A stretch of 64,000 nt of DNA from Streptomyces sp. ATexAB-D23 (lineage in GTDB: Bacteria; Actinomycetota; Actinomycetes; Streptomycetales; Streptomycetaceae). The stretch is from contig NZ_KB892079.1 in assembly GCF_000373645.1 (NCBI RefSeq), positions 62,001 to 126,000 of the forward strand. The letters run 5' to 3'. The translations under genes and the position numbers were made by a program. Below the pieces are notes generated by a model, which was not told the DNA's origin, did not search any database, and saw only the letters and a list, made by a program, of their open reading frames with translations. Below are positions 52,058-59,525 of this stretch, one piece after another. Numbering within the stretch: position 1 is the stretch's first letter; each line of letters begins with the position of its first letter.

Positions 52058-53133
52058 GCGTCCTCACCGCTCCCGCTCTTGTCCCCGCACCCGATGCGCT
52101 TGCTCACGGAGTCGACGAAGCTGTCGAACACCCGCCGGTCGTCGGGCCGGCCCCGGCCCTTGAGGCCCGTCTCCACATGCCCGTAGAACACCGTCGGCCG
52201 GCCGTCGCAGCGCAGCCGCACCAGGCCCTGGGCGGAGCCCTCGGGCAGGCCCCGGAACAGATCGGCCATCCGGGGCCGGTTCGTCATCACGTACTGCGCG
52301 GACGGCTCGTCGGGCATCCGCAGCGTCTTCCACACCACCGAACACGTCTGGAGCCCGTCGGTGACCGCGCCCACCTGCTGGTAGTAGCGCGAGCCCTCAC
52401 CGAAGTCGAAGGTCACCCCCGGAATCCGGCACAGCGGGCTTGCGGCCCGCTCGTCGCGCTCGGCCACCGTCACCATCGGCGAGCTGGTGCGCAGAGGCTG
52501 TGCGGATGCACATCCCGCCTTCTCCATACCGGTGTTGGCGGCGTCGAGCAGCATCCGGCCGACAGCCGGACGGGTGCCGATCGAGAAGGGCATGGCGACC
52601 TTGCCGAGGTGGCCGTCGCCCGTGCTCTCGCTGCGGATCGTCACCACGGTCGCCGCGCCGCCCTCGTCGCACTTCGACGGCAGCACCAGCATCGCCCGGT
52701 CGGCCGCGACCAGACCGTCGAGTCCGTCCGGCAGGGGGGAGGCCGAACCGTGGAAGAAGTGGGCCAGCCAGTCCCGGCGGTCCTTGGCGGCGGCGGGGAC
52801 CGGGCCGTACTCCAGGGTCACCGACTCCTTGAAGGTCAGCGGCTCGTCGGAGTCGTCGTCCTCGATCTCGGAGGTCACGTACACCGTGCACGTACCCCGC
52901 GGGTGGGCGGCCGAGGGTGCCGCCGACTCGGTCGACGCGCGCTTGGACCCCGACTTGCCGAGCGCGTCGTCGCCGAGGAAGGACGCACCGCTGTTCTGCT
53001 CCCAGGCCCCCCAGCAGTAACTGTCGCGGAAGGGCCAACTGTCCGTCGCCCACAGGCCGATGCCGGTCGCGAGCACCGCGCCGGCCACCACCCCGGCGAC
53101 GATCGTGGTCCGCCGCCTGCGGCCGCTGCCCAT
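52054..53133 (-). CDS. Membrane-anchored exported protein, first of tandem pair
   Basis: A 359-residue protein of unknown function: short basic N-terminus (MGSGRRRRTT), one hydrophobic segment (residues about 11-29), then an extracytoplasmic domain with paired cysteines (SYCWGAW, GTCTVYV, SKCDEG, AGCASA, PLCRIPG, QTCSVV, LRCDG, RIGCGD). The layout parallels the following gene, including CW near the anchor and a terminal helix ending RIGCGD. ATG 53133 is preferred over the adjacent GTG because GGGGGA lies just upstream. The pair may form a surface complex; nothing identifies its ligand. Confidence 0.7.
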   Translation of the reverse strand: MGSGRRRRTTIVAGVVAGAVLATGIGLWATDSWPFRDSYCWGAWEQNSGASFLGDDALGKSGSKRASTESAAPSAAHPRGTCTVYVTSEIEDDDSDEPLTFKESVTLEYGPVPAAAKDRRDWLAHFFHGSASPLPDGLDGLVAADRAMLVLPSKCDEGGAATVVTIRSESTGDGHLGKVAMPFSIGTRPAVGRMLLDAANTGMEKAGCASAQPLRTSSPMVTVAERDERAASPLCRIPGVTFDFGEGSRYYQQVGAVTDGLQTCSVVWKTLRMPDEPSAQYVMTNRPRMADLFRGLPEGSAQGLVRLRCDGRPTVFYGHVETGLKGRGRPDDRRVFDSFVDSVSKRIGCGDKSGSGEDA

Positions 53134-53278
53134 CACATTCCCCCTTGCGAAAGCGAAGATCGCACAAAACGCCGATGCTACGACGCCATCGATCAGGCGG
53201 GGGAAGCGGGGCGCGGGCCCAACCCGCCACAGAACGGTCGCCGTTGCCGATTCCGCGCGCGGGGCCGGGCCCGGAGCG

Positions 53279-56164
53279 TCAGCCCAGCGGCGAGAACACG
53301 AACGAGAACTCCGCGGGCGCCGCCTCCAGCCGGTACGCGGGCAGCACGCCGGGCCCGCACGACTGCGAACCGATGCCCTGCACCGCGTGGTCCAGGCCTA
53401 CGTGGACGCGGTCCCCGGCCACCAGATCCGTCAGGTGCTCCGCCGCGTCCAGTTCCTCGCTCGTCCAGCGCCGCGCGGTGAACCAGAACGGCGCACCGCC
53501 CGCGGCCCGCAGCCCGCGCCCGTCGTCGCCGGTCAGCTCCACCCACCGCACATCGCCCCGCGCCCCGTTCTCCTGCGGCCGGACGTAAGGGGTCTGGAGC
53601 GCGTCCACCCCCCGGGCCCACTGCCCGAGCATCGCGGCCGCCCGCGTGTCCGGGTACGCCTCGCCGGGCCCGCCGCCGAACCACCGCACCGCGTCGTACG
53701 CCGGGGGCAGCGCGAACCGGACGCCGAGCCGGGGCAGCGGCACCCGCCAGTCGCCCTCCGGCACCACCGACACCGTCAGCCCGAGCCGGTCCCCGTCCGC
53801 CGTCCACCGGTACACGGTGCGCAGCCCCACGTCCCGGCCGGCCGGCGCCACCCGGGTGCGTACGGTCAGCGCGTCCGCGCCCGTCTCCACCGCGTCGGCG
53901 CGGTGGCGCATCCGGTGCAGCCCCCACTCCCGCCAGAGCCGCCCGTACCGTTCGTCCGGCTGCCACGGGGCCCCGTTGTCGTTGTCGGTGGGCGCCCGCC
54001 ACACGTCCAGTCGCAGCCCTTCCACCGGGACGTCCCTGACGCGCAGGAGCGCCCCGGTCGCCGCGTCGAAGACACCCGGGCCGAGCGTGACCGTGCTCCC
54101 CGACGGCGCGGGGCGCGCCCCGGTCGCCGGTGCCGGGCGGGGCGGGGTGCCGACCTCCGCCTGGCCCCACGCCACGAGGTGCCCGCGCCCGGCCCAGCCG
54201 GTGTCATCGGCGAGCACCGCCCGCACCGTCCACAGCCCGTCGCCCGCCGCGTCCGGCGCCACGTCGGCCGAGGCTCCGGGGGCGAGCGGGGGCACGGCCA
54301 GCGTGCCGGAGGCGACGAGCGCGCCGTCCACCTCTTGCGACCAGCGGAACTCCAGGTGGCCGAGCCCGGTGAAGTCGTACCCGTTGGTGACGGTGAAGGC
54401 GCCGGCCGTCGCGCCCGGGGCGATGCGCACCGGTTCGATGACCTTCTTGTACTCGATGAGACCGGGGGAGGGGATGCGGTCGGGGAAGAGCAGGCCGTCG
54501 CAGACGAAGTTCCCGTCGTGCGGCTCCTCGCCGAAGTCGCCGCCGTAGGCGAAGCCCAGCTCCGGGTGGGCGAGTCCGTGGTCGATCCACTCCCAGACGA
54601 AGCCGCCCTGGCACCGCTCGTACCGCTCGAACAGCCGCTGGTACTCGCTCAGTCCGCCCGGACCGTTGCCCATGGCGTGCCCGTACTCGCACAGGACGAA
54701 CGGCATCGCCCGCCGCCCGGCGTCCAGCTCCGCGTCGGCGAGCGGCTCCTCGGTCCGCTTCCCGATGCGTTCGACCTCGGCATGCGTCGGATACATCCGG
54801 GAGTACACATCGACGTCCGCGCACGACGGGTCGCCCTCGTAGTGCAGCAGCCGCTCCGGGTCCCGGCCCCGCATCCACCGGGCCATCGCGCCCAGACCGG
54901 CGCCCGTGCCGCACTCGTTGCCCAGCGACCAGATGATGACCGAGGGGTGGTTCTTGTCCCGCTCGACCATCCGGGCCGCCCGGTCCAGCAGCGCGGGCGT
55001 CCAGCGGGCGTCGTCGACCGGGTTGCCCCGCCAGCCCACTTCGGCGAAGCCATGGGTCTCCAGGTCGCACTCGTCGATCACCCACAGCCCCAGCTCGTCG
55101 CACAGGTCCAGGAAGGCGGGGTGCGGCGGATAGTGGCTGGTCCGTACGGCGTTGACGTTGTGCCGCTTCATCAGCACCAGGTCGCGCCGCATGGTCCGGG
55201 CATCGACGGTCCGGCCGGTCTCCGGGTGGAACTCGTGCCGGTTCACGCCCCGCAGGAGCAGCCGCCGCCCGTTGACGGTGATGGCACCGTCCTGGACGGC
55301 GACCGTACGGAACCCGATGCGCAGCGCGATCCGCTCGCCGGGCGTCACCAGCTCCGCCGCGTACAGCCGGGGCGTCTCGGCGGTCCACGGCTCGACCGGC
55401 AGCGTCACCGTGTCGCCCGTCGCGACGTCGGCGCCCAGCTCGGGCACCAGGACCCGCCCCTCGGCCCCCTCGCACTCGACGCGCAGCGTCCCGGAGCCGT
55501 CGCGGTGGTCGTATCCGGCGTGCACGAAGAAGTCCCGGGGTGCGCCGGGCGGGCGGTGCAGCAGTGTCACGTCACGGAAGATGCCCGGCAGCCACCACTG
55601 GTCCTGGTCCTCCAGATAGCTGCCGGACGACCAGGCGTGCACCCGTACGGCCAGGACGTTGGCGCCGGGCCGCAGACGGCGGCCCACGGCGAACTCGTGC
55701 GGCAGCCGCGAGCCCTTGAAGTCGCCCAGCTCCACACCGTTCAGCCAGACCCGGGCGCACGAATCCACCCCGTCGAACCGCAGTACGGTCTCCCCCTCGT
55801 CCGGCCATCCGGCGGGCAGCTCGAAGGTCCGCAGATGGTCACCGGTCGGATTCTCGGACGGCACGCGCGGCGGATCGACCGGGAACGGATAGACGACATT
55901 CGTGTACGCGGGCGCCCCGCCCGCGCCCTGGAGCACCCAGTGCCCCGGTACGGCAACCGACGTCCACGCCGACGCGTCGAATTCCGGCCGCGCGAACGAT
56001 TCGTCCTCGGTCCCGGCGGCGGGCGAGAGGCGGAAGTCCCACCGGCCGTTCAGGGACAGCCGCCGGGCGTCGGACGCCGCGTACCAGGAACGCGGCGCCA
56101 GCGTGCCGGTGCCGGGGGCCGGATTCTCGTACCAGGGCAGCGAGTCGGTGTCGTTGCGGCTCAT
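53279..56164 (-). CDS. lacZ: Beta-galactosidase, glycoside hydrolase family 2
   Basis: A 961-residue cytoplasmic enzyme hydrolysing beta-D-galactosides. Order of domains matches LacZ: sugar-binding jelly roll (about residues 1-215, with PGHWVLQG and YTNVVYPFPVDPPRVP), immunoglobulin-like (215-320), TIM barrel (320-620), second Ig-like, and the C-terminal beta-gal small-chain domain (from about 690). Acid/base Glu417 is in SLGNECGTG and nucleophile Glu493 in LCEYGHAMGNG. No signal peptide, so substrate must be imported by a transporter outside this window. A LacI-type site lies upstream of the ATG. Confidence 0.96.
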   Translation of the reverse strand: MSRNDTDSLPWYENPAPGTGTLAPRSWYAASDARRLSLNGRWDFRLSPAAGTEDESFARPEFDASAWTSVAVPGHWVLQGAGGAPAYTNVVYPFPVDPPRVPSENPTGDHLRTFELPAGWPDEGETVLRFDGVDSCARVWLNGVELGDFKGSRLPHEFAVGRRLRPGANVLAVRVHAWSSGSYLEDQDQWWLPGIFRDVTLLHRPPGAPRDFFVHAGYDHRDGSGTLRVECEGAEGRVLVPELGADVATGDTVTLPVEPWTAETPRLYAAELVTPGERIALRIGFRTVAVQDGAITVNGRRLLLRGVNRHEFHPETGRTVDARTMRRDLVLMKRHNVNAVRTSHYPPHPAFLDLCDELGLWVIDECDLETHGFAEVGWRGNPVDDARWTPALLDRAARMVERDKNHPSVIIWSLGNECGTGAGLGAMARWMRGRDPERLLHYEGDPSCADVDVYSRMYPTHAEVERIGKRTEEPLADAELDAGRRAMPFVLCEYGHAMGNGPGGLSEYQRLFERYERCQGGFVWEWIDHGLAHPELGFAYGGDFGEEPHDGNFVCDGLLFPDRIPSPGLIEYKKVIEPVRIAPGATAGAFTVTNGYDFTGLGHLEFRWSQEVDGALVASGTLAVPPLAPGASADVAPDAAGDGLWTVRAVLADDTGWAGRGHLVAWGQAEVGTPPRPAPATGARPAPSGSTVTLGPGVFDAATGALLRVRDVPVEGLRLDVWRAPTDNDNGAPWQPDERYGRLWREWGLHRMRHRADAVETGADALTVRTRVAPAGRDVGLRTVYRWTADGDRLGLTVSVVPEGDWRVPLPRLGVRFALPPAYDAVRWFGGGPGEAYPDTRAAAMLGQWARGVDALQTPYVRPQENGARGDVRWVELTGDDGRGLRAAGGAPFWFTARRWTSEELDAAEHLTDLVAGDRVHVGLDHAVQGIGSQSCGPGVLPAYRLEAAPAEFSFVFSPLG

Positions 56165-56214
56165 GCGTCTCCTCGGTCGGTTTCGCCCTTCGGACAGGCA
56201 CGCTAGTCAGCGAA

Positions 56215-56224
56215 GAAACGTTCC
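56215..56224. promoter_or_regulatory. LacI-type half-palindrome GAAACGTTCC upstream of lacZ
   Basis: GAAACGTTCC, centred on AACGTT, lies 51 bases before the beta-galactosidase ATG. The core is that of many LacI-family operators in Streptomyces. The 134-base interval divides two divergent genes, so the site could also act on the operon starting at 56299. Confidence 0.4.
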
Positions 56225-56298
56225 ACCACGGGGCGTCGGACGAGATCGACCGGCCCATCTGTCCGAACCCTGACGTATCCCTCCCCCCTTGTGCCACC

Positions 56299-58317
56299 AT
56301 GACGCCTCCGGAGTCGGGCGCCGTTTGTCAGGGGCCGTGCGCGGAGGGTGAACCCCGCCGGCTCCGGACCGGACCGAGCGGCGAGGGGGGTCGGGGATTG
56401 GCGAGTGGAAACGGCGCGGTCTGCCCGGTGTGCGCGACACCCGACACGGGCGGGCCGCGATGCCCCGGATGCTCCTGGCGGATGCGGGGCGATCTGACCC
56501 TGGGGGCGCTGACCGACCAGGACCTGGAAGCCGCCCGGACCGCGCTGCGGGGCGCCCAGCACACCTGGGACCTGCGGGCCGCGACGCTCGCCGGGGGTGA
56601 AACGGGACGGGCACCGCGGCTCGCCCCGCCGCTCCGGGCCGGACCCGCGGGACCCGGAGACCGCGCCCCCGCCCCACCGCCTGCGCCCGCCCGCCCGCTG
56701 CCCCCGCACGACCCCGCCGCCGGGCAGCAGATCCTCAACGACCTGGTCGCCGGCCGCATCGCCGACGTGGTGTTCGCCGAATTCGCCCCCGACCGGGTGC
56801 ACGTCATCAAGGCAGCCGTCGACGCGTCCGGCATCCCCCGGCAGGCCGACGCGGGCAGCACCGACTGGGAGACGCTCCTCCCGCCGCTCGGCCAGGACCC
56901 CGACCTGCGCAGGTTCCGGCTCGCCGGAGGCATCGGCACCCAGGAGGCGCCGGACCGGGCGGAGTTCGACGCGGCGGTCACCCGGTGGCTCCGCGCGCAC
57001 CCCGTGCTCTCCCGGGCCCGCACCCTCGTGCTGCTCGACCGCCGCGCCGGCTGGGTCCTGCTGGAGCGGGCCGCCGCCCTGCTGCGGTCCGCCCGCCCGC
57101 CGGCCGCCGAGATCGGCCCCGGACCGCCGGAGCCCGCCGGGACGCGGGGCACGGACACCGCCGAAGCGGTGCGCTCGGCGCTGCGGACGGCGCCGCTGAT
57201 GGTCGACCACTCCCTGCTGCTCGCCCGGGTGGACCGCCGCACGGGCGAGGTGCACGCCCACACCCAGGTCCTCTTCCCCGCCGGGTCCCGCCTCCGGCGC
57301 GGCGAGACGGCGACCGTCGAGATCACCGTGTACGGCGGCCTCGCCACCCGCGCCCCGGTCCTCCTGCCCGTGCTCGCCGGAGCACCGGCCGCCGACGGCA
57401 CCGGAGCGGTGACCCTGTCCGCACGGCAGACCGCGCTCGCCGCCTTCGCCCCGGCCCGGCTCGCGTTCGTCCTGCACGGCCCCGGAGAGGTGACCGGGGC
57501 GGGCGCCGGCTCCGGCGGGACGCCACCGGCCCCCGGCCCGGACGAAGGCCGCACCCCGGGCGCGTTACCCGACCTCCCGGCGCTCCTCGGGGGCCTGCCC
57601 CGGCACGTCATCCACCCGCCCGCACTCGATGTGCTCCTCACCGTCGAGATGAGCGGCGCCGACCCCGCCGAGACCGCCGAGCGGCTGGAGTTCGTCCGCG
57701 ACCTCGTCGCCGCACTCTCCCGCCGCCACGGCCCCGGGCTGCGCGTCGGCCTCGTCGGCCACTACGACCACGTGACCCACGAGAACCGCTACGGGCCGCG
57801 CCCCGTGCTCCTGCACCGCGTCCCGGCCGGCCCCGCGCACGCCGCTCTCGACGCCCTGGCCGGCTGGCGGCCCGCCCGGCGCGAACAGGACACCGTGTCC
57901 TCGCTGGAGGACGCGCTCAAGGAGACGGGCCGGCTCCTGCGGGGACGCCCGGACCGAGGCGCAGGCCCGCGCGCCGAACGCATCGTGCTCGTCGTCGGCC
58001 GCCGCCCGCCCGGTCTGCCCGAACAGCACGAGGTGGTGCCCGCCTGCCCGCTCGGCGCCGACTGGCGCACCGAACTGGACGCCCTGCGCGCCCGCGGCGT
58101 ACGCGTCATGGCCCGCGCGGACCCGCACACCGCCCCCGGCAAAGGCCCGCAGGGCCTCGTACACCGCTACACCGCGTCCACGTGGGACGCCCTGCGGGCC
58201 GACGGCTCCTTCCGCCCCGGCACCGACACGGCGGACGACGTGGCCGAGGCCCTCGCCCCTCCCTGGCAGTGGGACGGCCCGCCCTGCCGGCTGGCCCTCG
58301 CGACGCCCCTGCTGTGA
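56299..58317 (+). CDS. Zinc-ribbon protein with degenerate vWA domain, first gene of GTPase system
   Basis: A protein of up to 672 residues with no recognised name. A treble Cys-pair zinc ribbon (Cys42, 45, 55, 58) is followed by a Pro-rich linker (residues 115-138), a mixed alpha/beta region, and from about residue 444 a von Willebrand A-like fold: DVLLTVEMSG strand, GLRVGLVGHYDH, SSLEDALKETGRLL and RIVLVVGRRPPG. The metal site (DxSxS) is replaced by EMSGAD, so MIDAS is probably lost. Codon 423 is TTA (57565-57567), read only by the bldA tRNA. The first 33 codons have poorer third-position GC and no ribosome-binding site, so TTG at 56398, after GGGGGG, is a credible alternative start. Followed after 26 bases by the GTPase gene. 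Confidence 0.72.
   Translation: MTPPESGAVCQGPCAEGEPRRLRTGPSGEGGRGLASGNGAVCPVCATPDTGGPRCPGCSWRMRGDLTLGALTDQDLEAARTALRGAQHTWDLRAATLAGGETGRAPRLAPPLRAGPAGPGDRAPAPPPAPARPLPPHDPAAGQQILNDLVAGRIADVVFAEFAPDRVHVIKAAVDASGIPRQADAGSTDWETLLPPLGQDPDLRRFRLAGGIGTQEAPDRAEFDAAVTRWLRAHPVLSRARTLVLLDRRAGWVLLERAAALLRSARPPAAEIGPGPPEPAGTRGTDTAEAVRSALRTAPLMVDHSLLLARVDRRTGEVHAHTQVLFPAGSRLRRGETATVEITVYGGLATRAPVLLPVLAGAPAADGTGAVTLSARQTALAAFAPARLAFVLHGPGEVTGAGAGSGGTPPAPGPDEGRTPGALPDLPALLGGLPRHVIHPPALDVLLTVEMSGADPAETAERLEFVRDLVAALSRRHGPGLRVGLVGHYDHVTHENRYGPRPVLLHRVPAGPAHAALDALAGWRPARREQDTVSSLEDALKETGRLLRGRPDRGAGPRAERIVLVVGRRPPGLPEQHEVVPACPLGADWRTELDALRARGVRVMARADPHTAPGKGPQGLVHRYTASTWDALRADGSFRPGTDTADDVAEALAPPWQWDGPPCRLALATPLL
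57565..57567 (+). other. In-frame TTA leucine codon (bldA-dependent)
   Basis: Codon 423 of the gene starting at 56299. It is the only in-frame TTA I found in the window. In Streptomyces such codons need the bldA tRNA, which is scarce until aerial growth, so the operon's first protein should be limited to developed mycelium. Confidence 0.85.
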
Positions 58318-58343
58318 CCCACCGCTCGGTACGAGGAGAGACC

Positions 58344-59525
58344 ATGACCGATCCGTACTACGACCCCAACGAGCCGCCGCAGGACGCGGTCGGCAGCCCC
58401 CCGCCGCCCGGTCCCGGACCCTCGTCCTCCGAGCCCGACGCCACCACCACCCCCTGGGCCAACATCCCGCCGCAGCCGGACTCCGCCCCCGGGTACGGGC
58501 CCCAGCCGCCGCCGTACCCGGCCATCGACGGCAACCTCGACCCCCTGCCGATCCCCGGCGCCCCGACCGGGGTGGAGAACCCGGCCGATGAACGCGTCCG
58601 CATCGGACTGTGGGGCGCGCCCCGCTCCGGGAAGACGACCTACCTCGCGTCGATGGCCATCGCCGCGATGCAGATGCAGCGCCACAGCCGCTCCAACTGG
58701 GTCATCGGCGGGATGAACCCGGAATCCATCGAATTCCTCAACGACGGCGTGACCCAGCTCGCGATCCAGCGCGTCTTCCCGGACGCCACCGTCGGCCTCC
58801 AGCCGCTGTCCTGGTCCTTCCAGGGCTCCGAGGAGGGGACCGGGCCGTTCAAGAAGAGCAAGCAGACCGGATTCATCCTGGAGGTCCAGGACGTGACCGG
58901 CGAGGCCTACCGGGGGGACGAGGCCAACGCCCTGCGCCCCAGGGTCCTGGACCAGCTGGCCCGCTCCCAGGGGCTGATCTACCTCTACGACCCGCTGCTC
59001 GACAGCCAGCGGGCCGCCGAAGGGCTCAACTTCCTCTACTCCATGCTCACCGAGCTCAACGCCCGGGTACGGGACGCCGGCAAGCTCCACCGCAACCGGC
59101 TGCCGCACCACGTCTCGGTCTGCATCACCAAGTTCGACGACCCCGAGGTCTTCCGCCCCGCCGTGGAAGCGGGTTACGTCACGCAGAGCATGGAGGGCAA
59201 CCGGCTGCCGCGCGTGCCCGACGAGCAGGCCGGCCGCTTCTTCCAGTGGATGTGCGACGACGTACGCGGCGCCAGCGCCCGCCTCGTACGCGACTGCCTG
59301 GCCGCCTTCTTCCACCCCCAGCGCATCTCGTACTACGCCACCTCCGCCATCGGCTTCCGGCTCAACCCGCAGCACATCTTCGACTACCGCAACTACCTCA
59401 ACGTCGAGGTCGTCAACGGCGAACGCCGCATCTGCACCTCGCCCGTGCCCATCAACGTGCTGGAGCCGCTGATCGACCTGGAGAAGCGCATCCGGTCCGG
59501 CGGATCCAAGCCGTGGCAGCGGTGA
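58344..59525 (+). CDS. TRAFAC-like P-loop GTPase of the terminal five-gene system
   Basis: A 393-residue protein. Residues 1 to about 80 are a Pro/Gly-rich disordered region. The G domain follows: P-loop GAPRSGKTT (91-99), a conserved NPESIEFLNDGVTQLA region, DVTGE as the G3-type DxxG (Asp183), VCITKFDD as the G4 (T/N)KxD (262-265), with a helical insertion before the last. The DQLARSQGLIYLYDPLLDS segment is characteristic of GTPases with DO-GTPase/Era-like variants in bacterial operons of this kind (from memory). GAGGAG precedes the ATG. Stop overlaps the next gene (GTGA). Confidence 0.8.
   Translation: MTDPYYDPNEPPQDAVGSPPPPGPGPSSSEPDATTTPWANIPPQPDSAPGYGPQPPPYPAIDGNLDPLPIPGAPTGVENPADERVRIGLWGAPRSGKTTYLASMAIAAMQMQRHSRSNWVIGGMNPESIEFLNDGVTQLAIQRVFPDATVGLQPLSWSFQGSEEGTGPFKKSKQTGFILEVQDVTGEAYRGDEANALRPRVLDQLARSQGLIYLYDPLLDSQRAAEGLNFLYSMLTELNARVRDAGKLHRNRLPHHVSVCITKFDDPEVFRPAVEAGYVTQSMEGNRLPRVPDEQAGRFFQWMCDDVRGASARLVRDCLAAFFHPQRISYYATSAIGFRLNPQHIFDYRNYLNVEVVNGERRICTSPVPINVLEPLIDLEKRIRSGGSKPWQR

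Noticed and set aside
53060..56206. 1048-codon open frame antisense to the beta-galactosidase
   Set aside because: Mirror of lacZ; Arg/Pro/Val-rich low-complexity translation, no start signal or domain.
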